Source: Streptomyces sp. JH34 (GTDB taxonomy: Bacteria > Actinomycetota > Actinomycetes > Streptomycetales > Streptomycetaceae). Taken from it: a DNA stretch of 64,000 bases. Of this stretch, positions 16,551-25,943 are shown in pieces. Made by a program: the position numbers and the translations under genes. Numbering within the stretch: position 1 is the stretch's first letter; each line of letters starts with the position of its first letter. The notes below the pieces were generated by a model. The model saw only the letters and a list, made by a program, of their open reading frames with translations. It was not told the origin of the DNA and ran no database searches. Location of the stretch: assembly GCF_029428875.1 (NCBI RefSeq), contig NZ_JAJSOO010000001.1, positions 620,001-684,000 of the forward strand. Reading direction: 5' to 3'.

Positions 16551-17918
16551 ATGCCTGGTCGACAGAGCCGTCGATCCGTGCTCGCCACGATCGCCGCACT
16601 GCCTCTGACGGGCGCGCTGAGCGCCTGCGGAGGTGGTGGCGGGGACACACGATCGGGCGGTACGAGCAGTACCGGCAGGACCGTAAGCAGCGGGAACGGC
16701 AGGAAGACACGCATCACCTTCTGGTCCGCCCTGCGGGGCAGCCAGGAGGTCGTGGACGCGTTCAACCGCGGGCACGACACCATCCAGGTCGATTTCCAGC
16801 AGGTCCCCTCGGGTGGCCAGGGCGGTTACGCCAAGCTCAGCAACGCCGCCCGGGCGGGCAACGCCCCGGACATCGCGACCATCGAGTACCCCCAGGTACC
16901 CGGCTTCGCCATCGACGGGGTCTGCCGTGACCTCACCGGCCTGATGAGCGACGGTCTGCGGGCCGCGCTGCTGCCGCAGGCCCTGGGGCTGACCACCTTC
17001 GAGAAGCGGGTGTTCAGCGTCCCCCTCGACATAGAGCCGATGGTGATGCACTACCGCACCGACCTCTTCGAGCGGTACGGACTGACCGTCCCGCGCACCT
17101 GGGAGGAGTTCGAGGACACCGCGCGGACGGTGCGCGGCAAGGGGCACGAGCGCCGGATGGCACTGTTTCCCACGGACGGCGACACGCATTTCGCCGCATG
17201 GTCGTGGCAGGCGGGCGCGCGCTGGTTCGACACCTCGGGCGGTGCCTGGAACCTCTCGCTCGCCGACGCCCCGACCCGTCGCGTGGCCGCGTACTGGCAG
17301 CGCCTGACGGACCGGGAACTGGTCTTCATGAACGCCACGGAGAGCCGGCAGAGCGACGCCCAGATCGCCGGCGGAGCGGTGCTCTCCCGGCTCAGCGGTG
17401 CCTGGGACGCGGGCGCCCAGATGAAGGCCCGCCCCGGCCAGAAGAACCGGTGGGCGATCGCACCGCTCCCCCAGTGGGACCCGGCCGACCCCGGTGTGGG
17501 CACCCATGGCGGCTCGACGTTCGCGGTGACCAAGGACAGCACGGCGCCGGAGGCCGCGATGGAGTTCATCGAGTGGCAGGTCTCGCATCCGGACGCGCTG
17601 CGCGCCCGGCTCTCCAGCGGGGCCAGCAGCCAGTACCCGGCCGCCCCCGGGCTGGTGGACGTGGGCCGTGCGGCCTTCGACCGCTCCTACTACGGCGGCC
17701 AGGACATCTACACCCTCTTCGAGCAGGAGGCGCTCAAGATCCGCGCGGGCTGGACCTGGGGTCCCCGGATGACCGCGACCGGCAAGCTCATGAAGGACGG
17801 GTTCGCGCGGGCGAGCGGCGGCCGGGGCGACATCCTCGGGGCGGTCAGGGCCGCCGAGGAGGGCACCGTGCCGGACCTCAGGGCGCTCGGACTGTCCACC
17901 ACCAGGAAGTCCACCTGA
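16551..17918 (+). CDS. ABC transporter sugar-binding lipoprotein (family 1)
   Basis: A 455-residue extracellular solute-binding protein that would capture a sugar or oligosaccharide for the two permeases encoded next. ATG 16551 follows GGGAGG (16540-16545). The signal sequence has basic residues RQSRRS, a hydrophobic core and the lipobox LSAC with lipidated Cys26, followed by a Gly/Ser-rich linker. The mature part has the family 1 pattern ITFWSALRGSQEVVDAFN near residue 60. It is the first gene of a five-gene operon; no ATPase gene is included, as is common in Streptomyces, where one MsiK ATPase serves many sugar importers. Confidence 0.9.
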   Translation: MPGRQSRRSVLATIAALPLTGALSACGGGGGDTRSGGTSSTGRTVSSGNGRKTRITFWSALRGSQEVVDAFNRGHDTIQVDFQQVPSGGQGGYAKLSNAARAGNAPDIATIEYPQVPGFAIDGVCRDLTGLMSDGLRAALLPQALGLTTFEKRVFSVPLDIEPMVMHYRTDLFERYGLTVPRTWEEFEDTARTVRGKGHERRMALFPTDGDTHFAAWSWQAGARWFDTSGGAWNLSLADAPTRRVAAYWQRLTDRELVFMNATESRQSDAQIAGGAVLSRLSGAWDAGAQMKARPGQKNRWAIAPLPQWDPADPGVGTHGGSTFAVTKDSTAPEAAMEFIEWQVSHPDALRARLSSGASSQYPAAPGLVDVGRAAFDRSYYGGQDIYTLFEQEALKIRAGWTWGPRMTATGKLMKDGFARASGGRGDILGAVRAAEEGTVPDLRALGLSTTRKST

Positions 17919-17962
17919 CCCACGACCGCGACCACCGTCCAGCTGAGAGGCAGGTGACACCC

Positions 17963-18964
17963 TTGACCAGCGCCACACCCGTTTCCGTTCCCGCGGAGAC
18001 CTCCGTACGCCCGGCACCGGAGCGCCCGGCCGGCACCGCACCGGCGCCCACCGGCCGCGGATCCACGCGCCGTCGCGAACTGGGCGCCTGCGGCGTCCTG
18101 ATGACGCCGTTCCTCGTCCTCATGGTGACCGTCTTCCTGATCCCGGTCGGCACCGCCGTCCACCTGAGCTTCTTCAGCGACGACCAGCCCGGGCTCGGCT
18201 TCGGCCCGGAGCGCACGGTCTTCGCCGGGCTGCGCAACTACACGGCGGTCGTGACCGATCCGACCTTCCTCGGCGGTCTGGGCATCGTCGCCCTGTACTG
18301 CCTGATCTACATCCCGCTGATGGTGGCGGGCGCCCTCGCGCTCGCGCTGCTGCTGGACTCCGGCGTCGTACGCCTGCGCGGAACGGCCCAGCTGGCACTG
18401 TTCCTGCCGCACGCGGTGCCCGGCATCATCGCCGCGCTGATCTGGCTGTACCTGTACACCCCCGGGATCAGTCCGGTCATCGAGGTGCTCGGCAAGGCCG
18501 ACATCACCATCGACTTCCTGGGTGTGCACACCGTGCTGCCCTCCATCGTGAACATCGCGCTGTGGAGCAACCTCGGCTACAACATGGTGGTGTTCTACGC
18601 CGCCCTGCAGGCGGTCCCCCGTGAGGTGATCGAGGCCTCGGTCGTCGACGGCGCCGGCCCCGTCCGCACCGCGCTCCAGGTCAAGGCCCCCCTGGTCCGC
18701 TCCTCGATCGTGATGGTGGCGATGTTCACCCTGATCTTCGCGCTCCAGCTCTTCACCGAACCGATGCTGCTCAGCCAGTCGACCCCGATGATCAACTCGC
18801 GCTTCTCGCCCAGCATGTACATCTACGACGCCGCCTTCACCCGGAACAACTACGGCCTCGCGGCAGCGGCCTCGGTCGTGCTGCTCCTCTGTACGGTGGC
18901 CCTCTCCTACGGCGTCACCCGCTGGACCAATCGCGCCGACGCCGCCGAGGAGGGCGCCCGATGA
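17963..18964 (+). CDS. ABC sugar transporter permease (MalF-like)
   Basis: A 333-residue inner-membrane permease with six transmembrane helices. I place the start at TTG 17963 because AGGTGA lies six bases upstream; GTG 17954 would add three residues. The ATPase-contacting EAA loop reads EASVVDGAGPVRTALQVKAP around residues 230-250. An N-terminal Pro/Ala-rich tail of about 35 residues precedes the first helix. The last four bases overlap the next permease gene (ATGA), so the two are translated together and should form a heterodimer. Confidence 0.88.
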   Translation: MTSATPVSVPAETSVRPAPERPAGTAPAPTGRGSTRRRELGACGVLMTPFLVLMVTVFLIPVGTAVHLSFFSDDQPGLGFGPERTVFAGLRNYTAVVTDPTFLGGLGIVALYCLIYIPLMVAGALALALLLDSGVVRLRGTAQLALFLPHAVPGIIAALIWLYLYTPGISPVIEVLGKADITIDFLGVHTVLPSIVNIALWSNLGYNMVVFYAALQAVPREVIEASVVDGAGPVRTALQVKAPLVRSSIVMVAMFTLIFALQLFTEPMLLSQSTPMINSRFSPSMYIYDAAFTRNNYGLAAAASVVLLLCTVALSYGVTRWTNRADAAEEGAR

Positions 18965-19836
18965 GCGCGTCGACCGCACCCCGGACCGCATCGCGACCGC
19001 GGCCCCGCCTCCTGGGCCGTTCCGTCGTCAACCTCGTGGTCGGCATCTCGGTTCTGTACACCCTGCTGCCGGTGCTGTGGCTGGTCCTGGCCTCCACCAA
19101 GAACCGGGACGCCCTGTTCAGCAGCGACGTCCTGTCGCTGACCGACTTCTCCTTCGTCCAGAACCTGACGGACCTGTTCGCCATGGACGGCGGACTGTAC
19201 GGGCGCTGGTACGGCAACAGCCTGCTGTACGCGGTACTCGGAGCGGCGCTCGGCGCGCTGATCAGCATCGCGTGCGGCTACGCCTTCGACAAGTACCGCT
19301 TCGCCCACAAGGAGAAGCTGTTCGGTCTCGTGCTGGCCGCGGTCATGGTGCCGCAGACGGTGCTCGCCCTGCCGCTGTACCTGATGGCCTCCGGCGCCGG
19401 TCTCGTGAACACCTTCTGGGCCGTCTTCATCCCCGTCCTGTTCAATCCGTTCGGGGTGTACCTCGGCCGGATCTTCAGCCAGGGGTACGTACCCGACGAG
19501 GTGCTGGAGGCCGCGCGGATGGACGGCGCGGGCGAACTGGCCGCCTACTTCCGGGTGGCGCTCCGCATGCTGGGTCCCGGGCTGGTCACCGTCTTCCTCT
19601 TCCAGCTCACCGCCATCTGGAACAACTTCTTCCTGCCCATGGTGATGCTGTCCGACCAGGACCTCTATCCGGTCAGCCTCGGCCTGTACTCCTGGAACAG
19701 CTCCGCGTCCGTATCGCCCGAGTACTACCCCGTCGTCATCATGGGCTCGCTGCTCGCGGTGCTGCCCCTGATCCTCGCCTTCGCCCTGCTCCAGCGCTTC
19801 TGGCGCTCCGGACTGACGGCGGGTGCCGTCAAGTAG
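18961..19836 (+). CDS. ABC sugar transporter permease (MalG-like)
   Basis: A 291-residue permease, partner of the preceding MalF-like protein. ATG 18961 overlaps the previous stop. Six membrane helices are predicted, with the EAA loop EAARMDGAGELAAYFRVAL near residues 181-199 that docks on the shared ATPase. Hydrophobic segments LVVGISVLYTLLPVLWLVLA and, at the C-terminus, VVIMGSLLAVLPLILAF are typical MalG-family helices. Thirty-six bases separate it from the dehydrogenase gene. Confidence 0.88.
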   Translation: MSASTAPRTASRPRPRLLGRSVVNLVVGISVLYTLLPVLWLVLASTKNRDALFSSDVLSLTDFSFVQNLTDLFAMDGGLYGRWYGNSLLYAVLGAALGALISIACGYAFDKYRFAHKEKLFGLVLAAVMVPQTVLALPLYLMASGAGLVNTFWAVFIPVLFNPFGVYLGRIFSQGYVPDEVLEAARMDGAGELAAYFRVALRMLGPGLVTVFLFQLTAIWNNFFLPMVMLSDQDLYPVSLGLYSWNSSASVSPEYYPVVIMGSLLAVLPLILAFALLQRFWRSGLTAGAVK

Positions 19837-19872
19837 CCGAGCCGACCCACCGGACCACCGCACAGGAGAACC

Positions 19873-20901
19873 ATGCCCAGCACGCCCTCCGCACACCGCC
19901 GGCCGCGCGCCGCGCTCGCCATGGGAGCGGACGCCGCAGCCGCGGTGCTCTCCCCCGACTCCCTGGCGGCGCTGGCCGGGGTGTGCGCGCTCGCCCCGCT
20001 GCCCGCGATCGACGACTTCACGACGGAGGCGGCCCGGGCCGTGCTCGCGGACACCGAGGTCCTGGTCACCGGCTGGGGCTGCCCGCCGATCCACGCGGGT
20101 GTCCTGGCCGCCGCACCCGCGCTGCGGGCCGTCGTGCACACGGCGGGGACCGTCAGGGGCCATGTCACCGACGCCTGCTGGGACCGGGGCATCGAGGTGT
20201 CGTCGGCCGCGGCCGCCAACGCCCTGCCGGTCGCGGAGTACACCCTGGCCATGATCCTGCTCTCCGGCAAACGCGTCCTGGAACGGGCCCGGGACTTCCG
20301 CGCCGGCCGCGTACGCGACGCCTGGCTCGCGGCCCCTGCCGAAGTGGGCAACTACCGGCGCACGGTGGGCATCCTGTCCGCCTCGCTGATCGGGAGGCGG
20401 GTGATCGAGCTGCTGCGCCCCTACGACCTGCGGGTGCTGCTCCACGACCCGTACGTCACGGACGAGGAGGCCGCCGCGCTCGGCGTCCGCCCCGTCGCCC
20501 TCGCGGAACTCTTCGCGCAGAGCGACGTGGTCAGTGTCCACACACCGCTGCTGCCCGCGACGACGGGACTCGTCAGCCGCGCACTCCTCACGTCGATGCG
20601 GCCGGACGCCGTCCTGATCAACACCTCGCGGGGCGCCGTCGTCGACCAGGACGCCCTCACCGACGTGCTGCGGGCCGACCGCATCCGCGCGGTCCTCGAC
20701 GTCACCGACCCCGATCCGCTGCCGGCGGGCCATCCGCTGTGGGACTGCGACAACGCGGTCATCACCCCGCACCTCGCGGGGTCCCAGGGCAACGAACTGC
20801 GGCGGCTGGCCGACCTCGCGGTCGGCGAGGTCGCCCGCTGGGCCGCGGGCGACGGCTTCGCCCATCCCGTACGACGCGAAAGGCTGGCATTCCTCGCATG
20901 A
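19873..20901 (+). CDS. D-isomer specific 2-hydroxyacid dehydrogenase family protein, divergent
   Basis: A 342-residue member of the D-2-hydroxyacid dehydrogenase family. ATG 19873 follows AGGAGAA. The usual NAD-binding GxGxxG is altered: the sequence reads VGILSASLIGRR (165-176), so two of the three glycines are Ser. Catalytic Arg is present in NTSRGAVVD (Arg253) and His in TPHLAGS (His300), but the position expected for the catalytic Glu is Asp (DVTDPDPLP, 276-284). It may use a different cofactor mode or substrate. In this operon it should act on a 2-keto or 2-hydroxy acid derived from the imported sugar. The end overlaps the DUF2264 start (ATGA). Confidence 0.82.
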   Translation: MPSTPSAHRRPRAALAMGADAAAAVLSPDSLAALAGVCALAPLPAIDDFTTEAARAVLADTEVLVTGWGCPPIHAGVLAAAPALRAVVHTAGTVRGHVTDACWDRGIEVSSAAAANALPVAEYTLAMILLSGKRVLERARDFRAGRVRDAWLAAPAEVGNYRRTVGILSASLIGRRVIELLRPYDLRVLLHDPYVTDEEAAALGVRPVALAELFAQSDVVSVHTPLLPATTGLVSRALLTSMRPDAVLINTSRGAVVDQDALTDVLRADRIRAVLDVTDPDPLPAGHPLWDCDNAVITPHLAGSQGNELRRLADLAVGEVARWAAGDGFAHPVRRERLAFLA

Positions 20902-22793
20902 GCTCCATCCCCTTCCCGCTCCCCTCCGAAGACCGTTCGGCGAGCCCGTCCACCGGCTACACCCGGGCGCACTGGGAAGCCACCGCGGACGGGCTGCTGG
21001 ACGCCGCCTGGAAGTGGGCGACCCCCGGCCGGGCCCTCCTCGACCTGCCGGGCCGCCCCTCGCGTTCCGGCGTGCGGTCCGACGGGCTGGAGGGCTACGC
21101 CCGGACGTTCCTCACCGCCGCCTTCCGGGTCGCCGGGGCGGAGGGCAAGGACCCCCACAACTGGCTGGAGCGGTACGCCGACGGGCTCACCGCAGGAACC
21201 CGCACGGCAGGACGGGACGACGCCGAGTCCTGGCCGCTGATCCTCGACCACACCGTGTTCGGCCAGCCGATGGTGGAGTCGGCCTCGGTCGCCATCGGCC
21301 TGCGGCTGACCCGCCCCTGGCTCTGGGACCGGCTGGACGGCGCCACCCAGGACCGGGCGGAGGAATGGCTGCGCGGCGCCCTGCGGCACACGCCCGCGCC
21401 CAACAACTGGTACCTGTTCCCCTTCTCCGTCGCCGGGTTCCTGGAGTCGGTCGGCCGGGGTGACGCGGAGACGGGCCGCGCGCGGCAGCGGGCGCTCGAC
21501 CTGCTGGAGGTCTGGTACCGCGGCGAGGGCTGGTACGCCGACGGGGACGGACGTGCCTTCGACCACTACAACGGCTGGGCGCTGCACCTGTATCCCGTGC
21601 TGGACGCCTACCTGTCGGGCGACGAGGAGCTGTCGGCGCTGTACGGCGCACGGCTGCGCGAGCATCTGGAGGGCTTCTCCCTGATGTTCGGTGCGGACGG
21701 CGCCCCGATGCACTTCGGGCGCTCCCTCTCCTACCGCTTCGCGGCGGGCGCGGCGGTCGGGATGGGCGCGGTGTCCGGGCACACCCCCTTGTCCCCGGGC
21801 GTCTCCCGCCGGCTGGTCAGCGGCTCGCTGCGGTACTTCCTGGAGCGCGGTTCGGCGGGGGCCGACGGTCTGCTCAGCCTGGGCTGGCACGGTCCGCACG
21901 ACGCGACGCTCCAGGTGTACTCGGGTCCGGCCTCGCCGTACTGGGCGTCGAAGGCCTTCGTCGCCCTGCTGGCACCGGCGGAGCACCCGCTGTGGACGGC
22001 GCGGGAGGAGCCCGCCCCGAGCGAGGGGCCGGACCGGGTGCTGTCACTGCCGTCACCGGGTCTGCTGGTGCAGTCGACCCGGGCGGACGGAGTGGTGCGG
22101 CTGCACAATCACGGAAGCGACCATGTCCGGCCGCACGAGGGCGAGACGGCGGATGTCGCGGACCCGCTCTACGCCCGTCTCGCGTATTCGACGGCCACCG
22201 GCCCGACGGCGTCCGCGAACACCGCGGACAACCATCTGTCGCTCCGGATCGGGGGCTCCCGCAGCACCCGGGTACGGATCCACCCGCTGGGTGCGGGTCA
22301 CGGTGACGGCTGGGGCTGGGCGGCGTCCTGGCACACCCCGGTCCTCCCGGAGGGCCCGCCGACCTGGCCGGGCCTGCGGGTCGAGAGCGTGACCGTCGTC
22401 CGGGGACGGTATGAACTCCGGGTGCACCGGGTCCTGGGCGCGCCCGCCGGGGCCCGTGCCGAGGAGACTGGCTGGGCGACCGGCCCCGAGGACGCGGTCC
22501 GTTCCGCGTTGCACGGGCTGCACGGCTGGGAGGAGCAGGAGGACGTACGGGCCCCGCAGGGCACCGCGTTCACCCGCTGGGCGGTCCTCCCCCGGCTCGG
22601 CGCCGATGTGGAGGGGGCACGGCTCCTGGTGGCGCTCGCGTCGCTGACGGCGGAGGAGGATCCGGCGCCGCTCGCCACTGCGGTGAGCGGGGTGAACGTG
22701 GACGGGGACACGGTCGAGGTCGCCTGGGCGGACGACGGTTCGATGACCCGTGTCGGCTTCGCGCCCCTGGAAGTCGTCCACGGGCTCCGCTGA
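20898..22793 (+). CDS. DUF2264 domain protein, probable glycoside-active enzyme
   Basis: 631 residues from ATG 20898, coupled to the dehydrogenase by a four-base overlap. The N-terminal ~400 residues are an alpha/alpha-barrel-like DUF2264 domain with the conserved stretches NNWYLFPFSVAGFLESVG and GRAFDHYNGWALHLYPVL; the rest is the beta-rich DUF2264 C-terminal domain. There is no signal peptide, so it acts in the cytosol on imported material. As I recall, some DUF2264 proteins were later classified as GH154 beta-glucuronidases, which would suit a uronate-containing oligosaccharide, but I cannot confirm the subgroup. It is the last gene of the operon, followed by a hairpin. Confidence 0.78.
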   Translation: MSSIPFPLPSEDRSASPSTGYTRAHWEATADGLLDAAWKWATPGRALLDLPGRPSRSGVRSDGLEGYARTFLTAAFRVAGAEGKDPHNWLERYADGLTAGTRTAGRDDAESWPLILDHTVFGQPMVESASVAIGLRLTRPWLWDRLDGATQDRAEEWLRGALRHTPAPNNWYLFPFSVAGFLESVGRGDAETGRARQRALDLLEVWYRGEGWYADGDGRAFDHYNGWALHLYPVLDAYLSGDEELSALYGARLREHLEGFSLMFGADGAPMHFGRSLSYRFAAGAAVGMGAVSGHTPLSPGVSRRLVSGSLRYFLERGSAGADGLLSLGWHGPHDATLQVYSGPASPYWASKAFVALLAPAEHPLWTAREEPAPSEGPDRVLSLPSPGLLVQSTRADGVVRLHNHGSDHVRPHEGETADVADPLYARLAYSTATGPTASANTADNHLSLRIGGSRSTRVRIHPLGAGHGDGWGWAASWHTPVLPEGPPTWPGLRVESVTVVRGRYELRVHRVLGAPAGARAEETGWATGPEDAVRSALHGLHGWEEQEDVRAPQGTAFTRWAVLPRLGADVEGARLLVALASLTAEEDPAPLATAVSGVNVDGDTVEVAWADDGSMTRVGFAPLEVVHGLR

Positions 22794-22811
22794 GCCGACC
22801 GGGGGGCGACG

Positions 22812-22849
22812 GCGGCCGGTGGCAGTCCCGCGAGGCTGCCGTCGGCCGC
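22812..22849. terminator. Hairpin between DUF2264 and lutC stops
   Basis: Arms 22812-22825 and 22836-22849 form a 14-bp stem with two G-U pairs and a 10-base loop. It lies between two convergent stops, so it can terminate both operons. Confidence 0.65.
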
Positions 22850-22853
22850 TGCC

Positions 22854-23492
22854 TCATGCGTCGGTGCGGATCACCACGGCGAGGGTGCGGGGGCCGTGGA
22901 CTCCCTCCACCCGCTCCAGTTCGATGTCGGAGGTGGCCGACGGTCCGCTGATCAGGGTGGTCGGCCTCTCCGGCACCAGGCGGGCCACCGCCTCCGGGAC
23001 GCCGGCCACGACCGAGGACAGGTCGACGACGCAGACATGGAGGTCGGGGACGAGCGACAGGGCGCGCCGGCCCTGGTCGGGTGATCCGTCCAGGAAGATG
23101 GTGCCGGTCTCGGCGCAGCTGACGGCGGATGCCGTCACCACGCCGTCCAGTGCGTCGAGGCTCGGAGCGGGGATGTCCGCGGAGTCCCGGCGGACCTCGC
23201 CGTCGTAGGCGCCGAGCCACTGTTCGTCCAGCCCGTCCGGGACGCCGATCCGACGGGCGCCGCGCTCGCTCAGGACGCCTGCGATCACCTCGGCGGTGCG
23301 GTCGGCGGTGCAGGGGTGGACCGTCGCCTTGTAGTCGACGAGCCGGTCGGTCAGCAGCGCGAGGCGTTCGGCGTCCGGGAGCGTGCGGCCGGTGCGGTAG
23401 GTACGGGGGATCACGGTGTCGGGGGCGGGTGCGAGGGCCAGGGCGTCCCTGATCCGGCTCAGTACCGTCTCGCGTGCGGTGGGGGTGGTCAC
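22854..23492 (-). CDS. lutC: LutC, LUD-domain subunit of L-lactate oxidation complex
   Basis: A 212-residue LUD-domain protein, the third subunit of the LutABC L-lactate dehydrogenase complex that converts lactate to pyruvate. GTG 23492 overlaps the lutB stop (GTGA). The conserved LUD segment VVTASAVSCAETGTIFLDGS (about 118-137) is followed by the beta-strand PTTLISGPSATSDIELERVEG near the C-terminus, both characteristic of LutC. It is the last gene of the operon. There are no iron-sulfur cysteine motifs, as expected for this subunit. Confidence 0.92.
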   Translation of the reverse strand: MTTPTARETVLSRIRDALALAPAPDTVIPRTYRTGRTLPDAERLALLTDRLVDYKATVHPCTADRTAEVIAGVLSERGARRIGVPDGLDEQWLGAYDGEVRRDSADIPAPSLDALDGVVTASAVSCAETGTIFLDGSPDQGRRALSLVPDLHVCVVDLSSVVAGVPEAVARLVPERPTTLISGPSATSDIELERVEGVHGPRTLAVVIRTDA

Positions 23493-25033
23493 CGGTCCTC
23501 CTCGGGGGTGTCGGCGGTACGTCCCGCACCCTCCTCGGCGGCGGCCCGCATCGTCGCGGCGCCCTCCGCCGAGGACAGCCAGGCACGGAAGGACTGCTTG
23601 GGCGGGGCAGGTGTGTCACGGCTGTCGCTCCAGCCGCTGAACGGCGCGGGCAGGCGCGAGATCGTGCCGTCGCGCCCGCCGGCGGCCCTTCCGAGGGAGG
23701 CGGCCTTCTGTGCCGCGGTGTAGAGCTTCGGCCTCTTCATCACCCCGGCCGCCGCCTTCATGGCCAGCTTCTCCGCCGTGGTGCCGGACTGTTCGGTGTT
23801 CTGGTGGCGCAGTTCGACGAGCATCGAGGGGATGTCGATCTTGACGGGGCAGGCGTCGAAACAGGCACCGCAGAGGCTGGAGGCGTACGGCAGGGAGCTG
23901 TTGGGGTCGTCCTTCACCGCGTGCATCCCGGCGAGCTGCGGGGTGAGGACCGCGCCGATCGGACCGGGGTACGTCGACCCGTACGCGTGGCCGCCGGCCC
24001 TCTCGTACACGGGACAGACGTTGAGGCAGGCCGAGCAGCGGATGCAGTTGAGCGCCTCACGGCCGATCGCGTCGGCGAGCGCGGCGGTGCGGCCGTTGTC
24101 GAGGAGGACCAGGTGGAAGTCCTGCGGCCCGTCGCCCGGTGTCACGCCCGTCCACATGGAGGTGTAGGGGTTCATCCGCTCCCCGGTCGAGGACCGCGGC
24201 AGCAGCTGGAGGAAGACCTCCAGGTCCTGATGGCGTGGCAGGACCTTCTCGATGCCCATCACGGTGATGAGGGTGTCGGGCAGGGTGAGGCACATCCTGC
24301 CGTTGCCCTCGGACTCGACGACGGTGAGGGTGCCGGTCTCGGCGATGCCGAAGTTCGCGCCGGACACGGCCACCTTGGTCGTCATGAACTTCTCGCGCAG
24401 ATAGGCGCGGGCCGCCGCGGCGAGGTGTGCGGGCACGTTGTCGAGGTCGGGGTCGACGCCGGGGATCTCGTCGAGGAAGATCTGCCGGATCTCGTCGCGG
24501 TTGCGGTGGATCGCGGGCACCAGGATGTGCGACGGCTTGTCGTCGGCGAGCTGGACGATGAGCTCGGCCAGGTCGGTCTCGTACGGGGTGATTCCAACTG
24601 CTTCGAGGTGCTCGTTGAGGCCGATCTCCTGGGTGGCCATCGACTTGACCTTGATGACGTCGCTGCTGCCGGTCGCCCGAACCAGCCGGGTGACGATCTC
24701 GTTGGCCTCGACGCCGTCCCGTGCCCAGTGGACCGTGCCGCCGCGCTCGGTGACCTTCCGCTCCAGCTGTTCCAGGAGTTCGGGGAGCCGGTTCATGGTG
24801 TCGGTCTTGATCGCCGATCCGGCCTCGCGCAGCTGCTCCCAGTCGGGGAGTTCACCGGTGACGTCCAGGCGCTTGGTACGGATGGTGCGGGTGGCCCTGC
24901 CGAGGTTGCGGCGCAGCTGTTCGTCCCGGAGTCCGTCGTGGGCCGCCTCGGGGAACTTCCGGTCGCCCCGCAGATTTCCCGTCCCGTAGGGGGAGCGCGG
25001 CGGGGCGGCGGGCATGCCGAGGAACGTGCTCAT
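23489..25033 (-). CDS. lutB: LutB, iron-sulfur LUD subunit of L-lactate oxidation complex
   Basis: 514 residues from ATG 25033, which overlaps the lutA stop (ATGA). The N-terminal LUD domain contains VAVSGANFGIAETGTLTVV. Two [4Fe-4S] ferredoxin-type motifs follow: CIRCSACLNVCPVY near residue 328 and CGACFDACPV near residue 384. LutB relays electrons from lactate oxidation together with LutA and LutC. The last 80 residues are Ala/Gly-rich and variable. The longer open frame upstream is a shadow of lutA. Confidence 0.93.
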   Translation of the reverse strand: MSTFLGMPAAPPRSPYGTGNLRGDRKFPEAAHDGLRDEQLRRNLGRATRTIRTKRLDVTGELPDWEQLREAGSAIKTDTMNRLPELLEQLERKVTERGGTVHWARDGVEANEIVTRLVRATGSSDVIKVKSMATQEIGLNEHLEAVGITPYETDLAELIVQLADDKPSHILVPAIHRNRDEIRQIFLDEIPGVDPDLDNVPAHLAAAARAYLREKFMTTKVAVSGANFGIAETGTLTVVESEGNGRMCLTLPDTLITVMGIEKVLPRHQDLEVFLQLLPRSSTGERMNPYTSMWTGVTPGDGPQDFHLVLLDNGRTAALADAIGREALNCIRCSACLNVCPVYERAGGHAYGSTYPGPIGAVLTPQLAGMHAVKDDPNSSLPYASSLCGACFDACPVKIDIPSMLVELRHQNTEQSGTTAEKLAMKAAAGVMKRPKLYTAAQKAASLGRAAGGRDGTISRLPAPFSGWSDSRDTPAPPKQSFRAWLSSAEGAATMRAAAEEGAGRTADTPEEDR

Positions 25034-25797
25034 CGGGCGGCCTCCATCAGGGCGTACGGCGCGGTGCGGGTGGATCCGAGGATCTGGGCCAGGTGCAGGG
25101 TGCGCGTTCCGGACCTGATGCGGGAGAGCCCGCCGCCGATGTGCATCAGGCAGGAGGAGTCCCCGGCGGAGCACACGTCTGCCTTCGTCTCGGCGATGTT
25201 GCGCATCTTGTCCTGGAGCATGGCGGTGGAGGTCTCGGAATTCTTGACGGCGAACGTCCCGCCGAAGCCGCAGCACGAGTCGGCCTCGGGAAGCTCGACC
25301 AGATCGATCTCCTCGACGGCGCGCAGCAGCCGCAGCGGCTTGTCGCCGACGCGGAGCATGCGCAGGGAGTGGCAGGTGGGGTGATAGGTGACGCGGTGCG
25401 GGAAGTACGCGCCGACCCGGGTGACGCCGAGGACGTCGACGAGGAGTTCGGAGAGCTCGTACGTCTTGGCCTTGACCGTGGCGACCCCGGCGCGCAGCGC
25501 GGCGTCCCCGTAGCGTTCGGCGACGATCTCGTGCTGGTGGCGGACCGAGCCGGCACACGATCCGGACGGCATGACGACGGCGTCTATCGAGGTGTCCCCG
25601 AACTGCTCGGCGAAGTTGCGCACCAGAGGCACGGGTTCGCGCTGGTAGCCGGTGTTCACGTGCATCTGGCCGCAGCAGGTCTGACCCGGCGGGAAGACCA
25701 CGTCGTGACCCAGGCGGGCGAGCAGCACCGCGGTGGATTTCACCGCCTCCGGGAAGAGTGTGTCTCCCAGGCAGGTGGCGAAGAGTCCGATACGCAT
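25030..25797 (-). CDS. lutA: LutA, CCG-domain subunit of L-lactate oxidation complex
   Basis: 255 residues from ATG 25797, behind GAGGAGG. Two cysteine-rich CCG domains typical of heterodisulfide reductase/GlpC-like subunits are present: FPPGQTCCGQMHVNTGYQ near residue 35 and DSCCGFGGTFAVKNSETS near residue 175, with the accessory cysteines MPSGSCAGSV and THRVTYHPTCH-type (YHPTCHSL) in between. These bind the iron-sulfur centre next to the active site. It is the first gene of lutABC; a perfect GntR-type operator lies 17 bases upstream. Confidence 0.92.
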   Translation of the reverse strand: MRIGLFATCLGDTLFPEAVKSTAVLLARLGHDVVFPPGQTCCGQMHVNTGYQREPVPLVRNFAEQFGDTSIDAVVMPSGSCAGSVRHQHEIVAERYGDAALRAGVATVKAKTYELSELLVDVLGVTRVGAYFPHRVTYHPTCHSLRMLRVGDKPLRLLRAVEEIDLVELPEADSCCGFGGTFAVKNSETSTAMLQDKMRNIAETKADVCSAGDSSCLMHIGGGLSRIRSGTRTLHLAQILGSTRTAPYALMEAAR

Positions 25798-25813
25798 GGG
25801 GCCTCCTCGGATT

Positions 25814-25828
25814 TATGGTCCGACCATA
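25814..25828. promoter_or_regulatory. GntR-type operator at the lutABC promoter
   Basis: TATGGTC-C-GACCATA is a perfect 15-base palindrome around one central base. A minus-strand -10-like TAGTAT (25826-25831) overlaps its edge, so binding would block lutABC transcription. The core TGGTCnGACCA is the classical FadR-subfamily site. Confidence 0.8.
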
Positions 25829-25943
25829 CTAGCCTCGGTCCGAATGGGGAAGCGTGCGGGCACGCCCGGTGGGGGAAACGGGAACGGGAGCGGGGACGGT
25901 GCGCGTGCACCGTCCCCGCTCCCGTTCCGCGGCAGGGGCGTTC

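Noticed and set aside
16551..22793. Missing ATPase gene in the sugar importer operon as a sign of a broken transporter
   Set aside because: Streptomyces sugar importers routinely use the shared MsiK ATPase encoded elsewhere.
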